64,000 nt of DNA from Chitinophaga niabensis (GCF_039545795.1 NZ_CP154260.1:4655001-4719000); one strand, 5' to 3'. Counted from the stretch's first letter, positions 7,201-15,688 are shown. Notes: generated by a model from the letters alone, not told the origin. A program made the numbers and translations.

Positions 7201-7884
7201 CTAAATAATGTTAAGTTGGAAATTATACTGTTTTAATTTTTTATTGAATTTATATAAGTCCGCGGGCCTGTTCTGTAAACCCTCCCGCTTGGTACCGGTA
7301 TTGATAAGATAGTCTGCATCCAGGATCTTTCTTCTGAAATTCCTTCTGTCTATGGATATATCCAGGATGCATTCATACAAGTCATGCAACTCCGTCATAG
7401 TGAACAACTCATCCAGCAATTCAAACCCTACCGGGAAATAGATGATCTTGGACTGCAAACGCTGTAATGCTTTATTAAAGATGTCAGTATGATCAAACCC
7501 TAATTCCGGCAATTCCTTACAGTCAAACCATTTCACATCGTTAGTCATTTTACCTGCGGCTATCTCAAACTTACGGGGATTAACCAAGGCATAATAAGCA
7601 ACAGCTATCACCCTTCCTCTGGGATCCCTCTCCGGTTCGTCAAATGAATACAATTGCTCCAGGTACACTTTATCCATCCCCAGCTTGGTAGACAATACCC
7701 TCGAACAGGTTTGCTGAAAGGTTTCATCCATTTGGAGGAAGGCTCCCGGCAAAGTCCATTGGTCCTTAAATGGTTCCTCGTTCCTGTTCAGCAGCAATAC
7801 AGACAATCTGTTATCATGGTAACCAAATACCACAAGATCCACTGCCAGCGAAGGATTCTTATATGAAGTAAAAGATTTAGCCAT
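7201..7884 (-). CDS. nrtR: NrtR-type transcriptional regulator: Nudix-like ADP-ribose sensor with winged helix
   Basis: This 227-residue protein has an N-terminal Nudix-fold domain (to about 150) with 'QWTLPGAFLQMDET', and a C-terminal winged helix containing 'ISIDRRNFRRKILD', the NrtR-family recognition region. The Nudix box is degenerate: where REUxEE should stand it reads RVLSTK, so the catalytic glutamates are gone. That suits a sensor that binds rather than hydrolyses ADP-ribose. NrtR proteins typically repress NAD-biosynthesis genes and release DNA when ADP-ribose binds. It is the first gene of the NAD operon, and a palindromic operator lies three bases before its start codon, implying autoregulation. 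Confidence 0.9.
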   Translation of the reverse strand: MAKSFTSYKNPSLAVDLVVFGYHDNRLSVLLLNRNEEPFKDQWTLPGAFLQMDETFQQTCSRVLSTKLGMDKVYLEQLYSFDEPERDPRGRVIAVAYYALVNPRKFEIAAGKMTNDVKWFDCKELPELGFDHTDIFNKALQRLQSKIIYFPVGFELLDELFTMTELHDLYECILDISIDRRNFRRKILDADYLINTGTKREGLQNRPADLYKFNKKLKQYNFQLNII

Positions 7885-7887
7885 TTG

Positions 7888-7908
7888 TTTGCGTTATTAT
7901 GACGCAAA
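7888..7908 (-). promoter_or_regulatory. Putative NrtR operator
   Basis: TTTGCGT-N7-ACGCAAA is a perfect 7-bp inverted repeat, 21 bp in all, whose centre is also nearly symmetric. It starts 4 bp from the nrtR start codon and overlaps the -7 promoter element, so a bound repressor would block transcription of the whole NAD operon. It may also influence the divergent YciI-like gene. Confidence 0.7.
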
Positions 7909-7935
7909 GTAATGTAAAGTTTATCACACTACCAA
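7905..7935 (-). promoter_or_regulatory. Promoter of the NAD/ADP-ribose operon
   Basis: On the minus strand TTG (7935-7933), a 20-bp spacer and TTACTTTG (7912-7905) fit the Bacteroidota consensus TTG-N19/20-TAnnTTTG with one mismatch. The TTTG of the -7 box is the first half of the operator arm TTTGCGT. Confidence 0.55.
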
Positions 7936-7945
7936 TTTTTCCTTT

Positions 7946-7953
7946 TATATTTG
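7946..7953 (+). promoter_or_regulatory. -7 promoter element for the YciI-like gene
   Basis: TATATTTG is an exact TAnnTTTG match, 17 bp before the start codon at 7971. A TTTA 22 bp upstream may serve as a weak -33 element. Confidence 0.5.
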
Positions 7954-7970
7954 AGCCAAACAGTGCTACC

Positions 7971-8432
7971 ATGAAACATCTCATTCTACCCCTGCTACTC
8001 ATTTGCGCATCTTATTTACATTCCTCCGCACAGTCAGAAAATCCCAAATACGATAAAGCACTTGCGGACAGCCTTGGTGCCGATAAATACGGTATGAAAA
8101 TGTATTACCTGGTGATCCTGAAAACAGGCAGTAACCAGGTGACGGACAAAGAAAAAATGACGGAACTTTTCAAAGGCCATATGGATAATATCAACAAACT
8201 GGTAAAGGATGGCAAGATGGTTATTGCGGGGCCGCTGGGTAAAAACGACAAACAGTATCGTGGCATATTTGTATTAAATGCCAAAACGAAAGAGGAAGTG
8301 GATGTTATGCTGCAGGGAGATGCAGCCATCAAAGAAAAAGTATTCGATGTTGAAATATTTCCCTGGTATGGTTCCGCTGCGCTGCCTAAATACCTGGAGT
8401 TCCATGAAAAAGTAGAGCAGACGAAACCCTGA
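7971..8432 (+). CDS. Exported YciI-like (dimeric alpha-beta barrel) protein
   Basis: This is a 153-residue protein with a clear signal peptide (MKHLILPLLLICASYLHSSAQ). The rest is YCII-related: 'YYLVILKTGSN', 'HMDNINKLVKDGKMVIAGPL', 'YRGIFVLNAKTKEEVDVML' and 'VEIFPWYG'. The family forms ferredoxin-like dimers; most members lack a proven reaction. The start at 7971 was chosen over an in-frame upstream start because the signal sequence begins there and a TAnnTTTG box precedes it. Its stop directly abuts the stop of the convergent PepSY gene. It is divergent from the NAD operon, with no functional link seen. Confidence 0.85.
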   Translation: MKHLILPLLLICASYLHSSAQSENPKYDKALADSLGADKYGMKMYYLVILKTGSNQVTDKEKMTELFKGHMDNINKLVKDGKMVIAGPLGKNDKQYRGIFVLNAKTKEEVDVMLQGDAAIKEKVFDVEIFPWYGSAALPKYLEFHEKVEQTKP

Positions 8433-9929
8433 TTAAAAGATCTGCATGCCTGTATTCATCAATAACAAATAACAGGCAAGGTATACTACCAGGAAAGAAA
8501 AAGACCAGGCGAAATAGCGGATGATACCCCGGCTGCCTTTCCGGAAAGGTGCAAAAAAGAGCAGGTTGATGCCCCAGACAGGCAGCGCCACTACAAAATT
8601 GACCACCACCAGCAGGCAGGTGAAGGCAATGGCAAATACAGCAGGTTGTATTACTATACCTGAGGGAAGACCATACAATGCCCCAATGGCAATACTACTC
8701 AGCACGACCCAAAATGCATAACGGAATCCTTTCTTCAGGTTGAAATAAAAATAATGCCAGCGATAGCGGAAGGTCAATGTGATCAGGTCTGCTATCTCTG
8801 CATTGTGCACTTTTTGTTTCTGCTTGCGGAAACGTGGCCACCAGATAATGAAGCCGGTTACAAAAAGCACGAGTGGCATCAGGCCACCCAGCAGCGCTAA
8901 TATTTTTGTAGGCATACCACCAAAGCTGCCATAGTGAATAGGCGTAAGCCAGCTCAGGTAGGCACTGCCGGAGTTGGGAAAATCCGTGCGGCTGTTCAGT
9001 AAAACCTTACCACTGTATTGATCAAGGATCAGCATTTCACGTTTACCACTTTTGGGCAGGCCCTCTCCTATTATATCCAAACGGTAGTTACCGGTACTGT
9101 CTGAAGGGAAAGCCACTCCGGCAACCCTTCCGCCGGGCATGGTTTCATTGGCCAGCGATACAATATCTTTCAAAGGCAGCGTGCGCGCTCCTTCCGTATA
9201 AGTGGATTTTGCGCCTAACAATGCCGCCACGCCCTGTGGCGATTGGCCATTCAATACAAAAAGTAATGCGATCACCAATGGAGAAAAAGTAATACAAACA
9301 CCGGTGAGGGAGAGCAGGGTTACCACGGGAGCAGAATAAAAACCGAGTACGTTGTGCCAGTCGTAATTCTGCCGTTTGAAACCAGCGCTGAACTTTACAG
9401 TGAGTACGGATCTTAACTGGTTCCATTTGGCAGGGATCCATAAACGCAGGCCACTGATGGTGAGGATCAAAAGGCAGAGTGTGGCTATGCCAACAATGTA
9501 CCTGCCCACTGTTGGAACAAGCAAAGTGCGGTGCAGTTCTGTTACGATATGGATAAAAGAACTTTCATGCAGGCGTTTGCCACTTAATTCTGCGGTATAA
9601 GGGTTGATGAAATATTCATCTTCTGTTTTAAAATTGAATAGACGGTAGGCGAGGTTGGGCTTATCGTCCACTTCCATCATCATATAGCTAAACTTCAGCT
9701 GGGGATGTTTTTCGCGGATCAGGGGAAGGATCTCGGCAAAGGACATCTTATGTTGCTGCTCCATAACAAGGAACAGTTCTGGGTTCAAAGCGCGGTCTAT
9801 TTCATCCTGAAATACCAATATGCTCCCGGTAACTCCTACAAATGCCACAATAGCGCCTGCAATAATTCCCAGGTATACATGCCATTTTCCAAACCAGCGT
9901 TGTTGATGTTTTGCCCATTGAAGTCTCAT
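8433..9929 (-). CDS. PepSY-associated transmembrane protein
   Basis: Read from ATG 9929 this is a 498-residue membrane protein. 'WHVYLGIIAGAIVAFVGVTGSILVF' (quoted in two parts: WHVYLGIIAG and AIVAFVGVTGSILVF) marks the first helix, followed by a periplasmic PepSY region, three further helices around residues 165-230 and 350, and a final hydrophobic pair. The family is common beside siderophore receptors and some members are ferric-siderophore reductases; no TonB gene adjoins this copy. The reading can be extended to 9992, but that start is TTG and in-frame ATGs at 9956 and 9953 also exist, so the N-terminus is uncertain. Confidence 0.85.
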   Translation of the reverse strand: MRLQWAKHQQRWFGKWHVYLGIIAGAIVAFVGVTGSILVFQDEIDRALNPELFLVMEQQHKMSFAEILPLIREKHPQLKFSYMMMEVDDKPNLAYRLFNFKTEDEYFINPYTAELSGKRLHESSFIHIVTELHRTLLVPTVGRYIVGIATLCLLILTISGLRLWIPAKWNQLRSVLTVKFSAGFKRQNYDWHNVLGFYSAPVVTLLSLTGVCITFSPLVIALLFVLNGQSPQGVAALLGAKSTYTEGARTLPLKDIVSLANETMPGGRVAGVAFPSDSTGNYRLDIIGEGLPKSGKREMLILDQYSGKVLLNSRTDFPNSGSAYLSWLTPIHYGSFGGMPTKILALLGGLMPLVLFVTGFIIWWPRFRKQKQKVHNAEIADLITLTFRYRWHYFYFNLKKGFRYAFWVVLSSIAIGALYGLPSGIVIQPAVFAIAFTCLLVVVNFVVALPVWGINLLFFAPFRKGSRGIIRYFAWSFSFLVVYLACYLLLMNTGMQIF

Positions 9930-9962
9930 GGGCGTAAATGTGCTGAAAAACATCATGCATGG

Positions 9963-9992
9963 TTTACGCAAAAGGGAAAGAGTTTTACGCAA
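9963..9992. repeat. Direct repeat TTTACGCAA x2 between divergent genes
   Basis: TTTACGCAA occurs at 9963-9971 and 9984-9992, exactly 21 bp apart, or two helical turns, with similar A/G-rich flanks. It lies between the PepSY gene (minus) and the GH106-like gene (plus) and might bind a regulator of either. If translation starts further upstream than assumed it would be partly coding. Confidence 0.4.
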
Positions 9993-10057
9993 TAAGGAAA
10001 AAGAAGGGCAGGAAGCTACAGGATGCCCTACCGCCTCCTAAAAGTTATCTTAGGTTT

Positions 10058-12934
10058 ATGACGCTCACACAACTCTTTCTGTTCCTCCTGCTTTTGCAGC
10101 AAAAACCGGATAGTTTAAAAGCCGGGTTCCTGCAACCACCTCCTTCTGCAAGACCTGGTGTTTACTGGTACTTTATGGATGGCAATCAATCCAAAGCTTC
10201 CATGACCGCAGACCTGGAATCCATGAAACGTGCGGGCATCGGGCACCTGGTATTCCTGGAAGTGAATGTGGGTGTTCCGCGTGGTAAGGTGGATTTTCTG
10301 AGTGAAGAATGGCAGGATTTATTTGCACATGCAGTTCATGAAGCGGAAAGATTAGGGATTGAAATAACATTGGGTGTAGGCCCCGGATGGAGTGGCAGTG
10401 GCGGGCCATGGGTAGCTCCCAACCAATCAATGCAACACCTGGTGGCCAGTACCACCAAAGTTAGTGGTGGATCATCAACGCCGATACAACTCCCTGTACC
10501 GGAACCCCGCAAACCATTTTTTGGAGAAGGTGGTTTAACACCTCTGATGAAAACACAGTGGAAAGCATTCTATGAAGATGTGGCCGTATTGGCTTTCCCC
10601 ACTCCTTCCGCCGAACATAAAATAAAGGATGCAGATGAAAAAGCCCTGTATTACCGGGCACCCTTCAGCTCTGTAAAAGGTGTGAAACCTTATCTCACAC
10701 CGGTAATAACTGAAGGCCTTGCTATCACCAAAGATCAGATCATTGTACTCACGGATAAATTACAAAAGGATGGTACACTTCAGTGGAAAGCACCTCCCGG
10801 CAACTGGACCATCCTGCGTTTCGGCAGCAGGAATAATGGTGCCGTAACAAGGCCTGCCCCTTTTCCCGGATTAGGATTCGAAGCGGATAAGTTTGATACC
10901 GTGGCCATGAATGCTCACCTGGAAGCCTATACGGGGAAACTCTTACGTAAGATAGGACCCCGCAAAACAAGTGGTGGCGGGCTCAGGAACCTGCATATGG
11001 ATAGCTGGGAAATGGGTGCACAGAATTGGACGGCAGCATTCAGGCAGGAATTCATCAAACGGAGAGGATATGATCCCCAGCCTTTTTATCCCGTATACTT
11101 AGGTATGGTGGTGGAAAGTGCAGCTATCAGCGAACGTTTCCTTTGGGACCTCCGGCAGACATCACAGGAGCTGGTACTCGATTTCCACGTAAAACATTTA
11201 AAGGATTACAGCCACCGGAATGGATTTAAATTATCCATTGAACCTTATGATATGAATCCCACAGCAGACCTGGAACAAGGTGCGCTTGCGGATATTCCCA
11301 TGTGTGAGTTCTGGAGTAAAGGATATGGTTATAATACTTCCTTCAGTTGCATCGAAGCCACTTCCATCGGGCATGTCAATGGCTCTTCTGTAATTGCAGC
11401 AGAAGCTTTTACGGCAGAGAACAATGAATCCTGGAAACAATACCCCGGGTCTGTAAAGAACCAGGGAGACTGGGCTTTTGCCATGGGCATTAACCGTTTT
11501 TTCTATCATACTTTTATTAATCAGTCACTGAACGATTCTTTAAGACCCGGCATGACGATGGGGCCTTATGGTGTGCATTGGGACAGAGGCCAAACCTGGT
11601 GGCCCATGGCAGATGCTTACCACCGGTATATTTCAAGATGCCAATACATCCTGCAACAGGGGCGTGCGGTAGCTGACATATTGTACCTCACACCGGAAGG
11701 GGCACCACATGTTTTCAGACCTCCTTTATCTGCATTAACGGAAGATGAATTTCTGCCGGACAGAAGAGGATATAATTTTGATGGCTGCTCTCCCGGGCAA
11801 TTATACAAAGCCAGCGTAAAAGATAAACAGATTGTATTTCCCGGCGGTGCTACTTACAGGGTATTGGTGTTGCCTGCTTCAGAAACAATGACAATCCCTT
11901 TATTGAAAAAGATCCAATCTCTTGTGAAGGAAGGTGCATTGGTAGTGGGCATACCTCCTCTACGAACACCAGGTTTGATGGACTACCCCAAAGCAGACCA
12001 GCAATTACAGGCCATCGCGAAAGAAACGAAGTTGCTGGCTGTTCCCTATGATTCATTGTATCCCTCTTATGATACCATTACCCAGCTGCTGGATGTGAAA
12101 GAAGATTTCAGCTCAACAGGAGCTATCCGTTATACACATCGCGTTACGGAGAACAGGGATATTTATTTTGTATCCAATCGTACAGATAAAGCGATACAAA
12201 CAACCAACACTTTCCGCACAACATCAGGTGCACCAGAATTATGGGACCCCTTGACAGGTACTACCCGCATATTGCCTGAGTTTAAAACAGAGAATGGTAC
12301 TACTACTATTCCGCTGCAATTTGAACCATACCAGAGTTTCTTTATCGTATTTGAAAAAGGAAAAATCGCAAGCGCCGGCAAAAAGAACTTTATACAAACA
12401 AACATTGCAGATACATTAGAAGGCGCATGGCAGGTTTCATTTGATCCCAAATGGGGCGGCCCCTCCAAGATCACCTTTGATCAATTACAGGACTGGACTA
12501 CACGGCCGGAGGAAGGGATTAAATATTATTCTGGTACGGCTACTTACCGCAAGCAATTCAGCTTAGCAAAAAATAATCAACGCTATTATTTAGACCTGGG
12601 AGAAGTAAAGAACCTGGCCCGTATAAGATTGAATGGCAAAGACCTCGGCGTGTTGTGGACGGCTCCATGGCGTGTAGATATCACAGCAGCGCTGCAAAAA
12701 AACAACCTGTTGGAAATAGAAGTGGTGAACCTCTGGCCCAACAGGCTGATAGGGGATGCAAAACTACCGGATGATGGTGTGAAGAATGGCCAATGGCCTG
12801 CGTGGTTGCTGGAAGGTAAAAAGCGGACAAGCGGGCGATATACTTTTACAACATATAGCCCCTATAAACCGGATTCACCTTTGCTGCCATCAGGACTTAC
12901 AGGCCCGGTGACTATCAGGACTTCTTCTTTTTAG
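10058..12934 (+). CDS. Secreted GH106-like glycoside hydrolase (alpha-L-rhamnosidase type)
   Basis: This 958-residue protein begins MTLTQLFLFLLLLQQKPDS, a hydrophobic export signal. The catalytic region shows GH106-type blocks: 'PGVYWYFMDGNQS', 'GVGPGWSGSGGPWV', 'LHMDSWEMGAQNW', 'IAAEAFTAENNESW', 'NRFFYHTF' and 'PYGVHWDRGQTWW'. The last 150 residues contain a galactose-binding beta sandwich of the GH2 sugar-binding kind ('YYLDLGEVKNLARIRLNGKD', then 'LGVLWTAPW'). GH106 enzymes release L-rhamnose from plant pectins and glycosides by an inverting mechanism. The earlier ATG at 9959 would add 33 non-signal residues and was rejected. It stands alone, without a SusCD pair beside it. Its end overlaps a small antisense ORF. 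Confidence 0.88.
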   Translation: MTLTQLFLFLLLLQQKPDSLKAGFLQPPPSARPGVYWYFMDGNQSKASMTADLESMKRAGIGHLVFLEVNVGVPRGKVDFLSEEWQDLFAHAVHEAERLGIEITLGVGPGWSGSGGPWVAPNQSMQHLVASTTKVSGGSSTPIQLPVPEPRKPFFGEGGLTPLMKTQWKAFYEDVAVLAFPTPSAEHKIKDADEKALYYRAPFSSVKGVKPYLTPVITEGLAITKDQIIVLTDKLQKDGTLQWKAPPGNWTILRFGSRNNGAVTRPAPFPGLGFEADKFDTVAMNAHLEAYTGKLLRKIGPRKTSGGGLRNLHMDSWEMGAQNWTAAFRQEFIKRRGYDPQPFYPVYLGMVVESAAISERFLWDLRQTSQELVLDFHVKHLKDYSHRNGFKLSIEPYDMNPTADLEQGALADIPMCEFWSKGYGYNTSFSCIEATSIGHVNGSSVIAAEAFTAENNESWKQYPGSVKNQGDWAFAMGINRFFYHTFINQSLNDSLRPGMTMGPYGVHWDRGQTWWPMADAYHRYISRCQYILQQGRAVADILYLTPEGAPHVFRPPLSALTEDEFLPDRRGYNFDGCSPGQLYKASVKDKQIVFPGGATYRVLVLPASETMTIPLLKKIQSLVKEGALVVGIPPLRTPGLMDYPKADQQLQAIAKETKLLAVPYDSLYPSYDTITQLLDVKEDFSSTGAIRYTHRVTENRDIYFVSNRTDKAIQTTNTFRTTSGAPELWDPLTGTTRILPEFKTENGTTTIPLQFEPYQSFFIVFEKGKIASAGKKNFIQTNIADTLEGAWQVSFDPKWGGPSKITFDQLQDWTTRPEEGIKYYSGTATYRKQFSLAKNNQRYYLDLGEVKNLARIRLNGKDLGVLWTAPWRVDITAALQKNNLLEIEVVNLWPNRLIGDAKLPDDGVKNGQWPAWLLEGKKRTSGRYTFTTYSPYKPDSPLLPSGLTGPVTIRTSSF

Positions 12935-13082
12935 GCTTATCGTCCTTGAGGGCTTTTTTATTATGGGTCATATCATCCCCTTTAAAATCCTGCTCCTCAT
13001 TCTTACGGCTGTCCAGGTTATCCCTGATCTCAGGCTTTGGCATATTGGACTGACGGTCGTTCTGCGTTTTCGAAGTTTTCAT
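12915..13082 (-). CDS. Small lysine-rich hypothetical protein (55 aa)
   Basis: The minus strand has an ATG at 13082 and a TGA at 12917-12915, encoding 55 residues that start MKTSKTQNDRQSNMPKPE and end with a lysine tail (KPKKKKS). It is strongly hydrophilic and probably disordered. It lies 46 bp downstream of the antiporter gene on the same strand and overlaps the 3' end of the convergent GH106-like gene by 20 bp. Short charged proteins like this are common in Bacteroidota and rarely annotated. No function can be given. Confidence 0.55.
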   Translation of the reverse strand: MKTSKTQNDRQSNMPKPEIRDNLDSRKNEEQDFKGDDMTHNKKALKDDKPKKKKS

Positions 13083-13128
13083 TTCCAAGGATTTGATGAA
13101 CTCAAAGAGCCAGAAAAACCGTGCCAGC

Positions 13129-15303
13129 CTACTCTTCTTCCTCTATTTTCCCTTTCGGTCTATTTCCTTTAAAAATGCGGCTGACAGCTTTACGGATCCT
13201 GTTGATATTTACCAGTTGCTCCTGTATCGGCATCAGGGTGATATCACCATCCTGGATACCCGGCTCACTGTTCTCTGTGGCTGTTTGTTCAGGATAGATC
13301 AGCAGTACGTTGTTGTCTTTAAAATGCCTGCCCAGCCTTGCCGGTGTTCCTTCCAGGTATGGTTGATAGGACAGGGTTCCTTTACGGGCAGAAACCACTA
13401 CCAGCAGATCATCGCGGGAAATGCTGCGGGCCAGTCCTAAGAAATCTTCCAGGTTTTCCAGATCGCGGAAAGTTACTTCCACGCTGATCTTGGTATTGCT
13501 GATAAACTTCTGCACGGCAGCCTGTGTTTTACGGCCTGCATAGATCACCATTTTAGCACCGGCCTGTTTGGCAAGCAGCACAATCTTTTGCAGGTAATGC
13601 GCAAAACCCAGTTCGTATTCCGTGTTCTTCGGTAATACCAGCACCAGCTTTTTGGTGGTATTGAGGGGATGATTAAAATGACAGATGAATACGGTTTCCC
13701 ATACGCTCTGCAAAACGTTATCAGTGGTGGTACCAAAGATATTGCCGAAGAGGCGGTCTGTGGCACTATTCTTATCACTCCAGCCCAGGATCACGTCAGA
13801 GATGAGTAATTCTTTCACCGTGCGGGAAATACCATCTGTAACGTTCAGGTCTACACGCGTTACTACCTGGACGTTGCTTTCAGAAGCGGCAGCATGGATC
13901 ACTGCTTTCTCCATCATTTTATTACTGACAAATATCTTATCACGGGCTTCCGCATCGTCCTGCACTACTACCAATGGATGAATAGGTTCCCTGCTGGCAG
14001 GGTCTTTTATCATCAGTGCAAAATCTATGAGGGATTCCATGCGTTCCGGATTGGCAATGGGGATCAGGATCTTTTCAGGGCCACCGGTGATCTCCGGTTT
14101 TTTCTCTGCTTCCCTGATAGCAAGTTTACGGCCGGCACTTTCTGTTACAAACGAGCCTACCATACAGGTAACGAGTATAAGTATGATGGTGCCGTTGAGC
14201 ACATTTTCATTGATGATGCCCATCTTAAAACCGATCAGTATCACAGCAATGGTTGCAGCAGCATGCGAACTGCTGAGGCCGAATATAATGTTCCGCTGTG
14301 TGGCAGAATACCCAAAGGAAAGCTGTGTGAAAAATGCAGCCAGCCATTTGCTGAATAAAGCCATGGCTGTTAAAGCGCCAGCGATGATCAATGCTTCAGG
14401 GCCTTTCATCAATACCCTGAGGTCTACGATCATCCCCACACTGATCAGGAAGAAAGGAATGAATAAAGCACTGCCTACAAATTCCATCCTGTTCATCAGG
14501 GGGGATGTATGCGGGATCAACTGGTTGAGGGCAAGCCCTGCGAGGAAAGCGCCAATGATGGCTTCCACGCCAGCCAGTTCTGCCAGGAAACCTGCCAGGA
14601 AAACCAGCGCCAGTACAAATATGAAATGGGAGGTTTTATCGTCTTTGATCTTTTTAAAGAACCATCTGCCGATAATGGGGAATCCCCACAACACAATGCC
14701 TGCAAAAATAACCAGGGAGATCCCCAGTTTTAACCAGAAGGCGGTGTTCAGATTACCGGCTTCGGCACCGGTGATAATGGCTAGTATTAATAGTACGGCA
14801 GTATCTGTAATAATGGTACCCCCTACGGCTACCGTCACCGCTTCGTTTTTGGTGATGCCCAGGCGGCTGGCCAATGGATAAGCTACCAGGGTATGGGTGG
14901 CGAACATGCTGGATATCAGCAGGGTGGCCATGAGATTGAAGTGCAGCACATAAGTGCAAAGCACATATCCCATGATGAGCGGAATAAAAAAGGTAAAGGC
15001 GCCGAAAACAAGACTGCGGTGACGGTTCTTCCGGAATTCCGTCATGTCCAGTTCCAGGCCCGCGAGGAACATGATGTATAATAAACCGGCATTTCCGAAG
15101 AGGTCGATACTTCCTTTCTCTACGATCTTGAATCCATGGTCTCCAATGGTCATTCCCGCTAATATGAGTCCTATGATGCTGGGGATACGGAATTTTCGCA
15201 AAATAATGGGCGCCAGCAATATAATGAACAAAACCAACGAGAATATAGGCACTGGATCCTTCAGCGGCAGGCTGAAATCCATTAATAAAACCAATCCTTT
15301 CAT
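13129..15303 (-). CDS. Kef-type (CPA2) cation:proton antiporter with C-terminal USP-like region
   Basis: This is a 724-residue membrane protein. The first 400 residues hold about 12 hydrophobic helices with CPA2 signatures ('PSIIGLILAGMTIG', 'LMFLAGLELDM'-like 'MFLAGLELDM', 'GVEAIIGAFLAGLALN'). The remaining 320 residues are cytoplasmic: two universal-stress-protein-like halves beginning 'KILIPIANPERMESLIDFAL' and 'KLVLVLPKNTEYELGFAHYL'. No TrkA-N domain is present. The family exchanges K+ or Na+ for protons in the inner membrane. The C-terminal part may sense nucleotides or stress. M8 at 15282 is an alternative start. The small Lys-rich ORF follows downstream. Confidence 0.9.
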   Translation of the reverse strand: MKGLVLLMDFSLPLKDPVPIFSLVLFIILLAPIILRKFRIPSIIGLILAGMTIGDHGFKIVEKGSIDLFGNAGLLYIMFLAGLELDMTEFRKNRHRSLVFGAFTFFIPLIMGYVLCTYVLHFNLMATLLISSMFATHTLVAYPLASRLGITKNEAVTVAVGGTIITDTAVLLILAIITGAEAGNLNTAFWLKLGISLVIFAGIVLWGFPIIGRWFFKKIKDDKTSHFIFVLALVFLAGFLAELAGVEAIIGAFLAGLALNQLIPHTSPLMNRMEFVGSALFIPFFLISVGMIVDLRVLMKGPEALIIAGALTAMALFSKWLAAFFTQLSFGYSATQRNIIFGLSSSHAAATIAVILIGFKMGIINENVLNGTIILILVTCMVGSFVTESAGRKLAIREAEKKPEITGGPEKILIPIANPERMESLIDFALMIKDPASREPIHPLVVVQDDAEARDKIFVSNKMMEKAVIHAAASESNVQVVTRVDLNVTDGISRTVKELLISDVILGWSDKNSATDRLFGNIFGTTTDNVLQSVWETVFICHFNHPLNTTKKLVLVLPKNTEYELGFAHYLQKIVLLAKQAGAKMVIYAGRKTQAAVQKFISNTKISVEVTFRDLENLEDFLGLARSISRDDLLVVVSARKGTLSYQPYLEGTPARLGRHFKDNNVLLIYPEQTATENSEPGIQDGDITLMPIQEQLVNINRIRKAVSRIFKGNRPKGKIEEEE

Positions 15304-15356
15304 GGCTGTTAATTTACGATCATTCTGCCAAAACCATGGTCATTGCCAAAAAAATG

Positions 15357-15364
15357 TAACTTTG
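15357..15364 (+). promoter_or_regulatory. -7 promoter element for clpS-aat
   Basis: TAACTTTG is an exact TAnnTTTG match 18 bp before the clpS start. No well-spaced -33 element was found. Confidence 0.5.
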
Positions 15365-15382
15365 TGTAAACATCTGCAGAAT

Positions 15383-15688
15383 ATGAGTTATATGGGCACG
15401 AGGACCTCCGTTCAGGAAAAATCGGAAGTGCTGGTAGAAACAGAAGAACAATATCCATTCAGCCTGGTAGTTTGGAATGATGACGTAAATACTTTCGACT
15501 GGGTGATACAGTCGTTAGTGGAAGTTTGCGGACATACGGAACAGCAGGCGGAACAATGTGCGCTCATTATTCATCATAATGGTAAATACGCCGTGAAAGA
15601 AGGTGAATACACGGATCTGAAACCCATGCTCGAAGCATTGCTCGACAGAGGGATCAGCGCCACCCTGGAAGAAACTGTAGCTTCATAA
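15383..15688 (+). CDS. clpS: ATP-dependent Clp protease adaptor ClpS
   Basis: This is a 101-residue ClpS. After a short variable N-terminus comes the core 'YPFSLVVWNDDVNTFDWVI', with the Asn-Asp-Asp and Thr residues that line the N-degron pocket, then 'QAEQCALIIHHNGKYAVKEG', the ClpA-contact region. ClpS delivers proteins with N-terminal Leu, Phe, Tyr or Trp to ClpAP. The ATG at 15383 follows a TAnnTTTG box; longer readings run into the promoter of the divergent antiporter. The stop is directly followed by the aat start, so adaptor and tagging enzyme are made together. Confidence 0.95.
   Translation: MSYMGTRTSVQEKSEVLVETEEQYPFSLVVWNDDVNTFDWVIQSLVEVCGHTEQQAEQCALIIHHNGKYAVKEGEYTDLKPMLEALLDRGISATLEETVAS

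Noticed and set aside
14027..14881. Plus-strand frame of 284 codons inside the antiporter gene
   Set aside because: It is the antisense of a well-conserved Kef-type gene with typical codon bias on the other strand.
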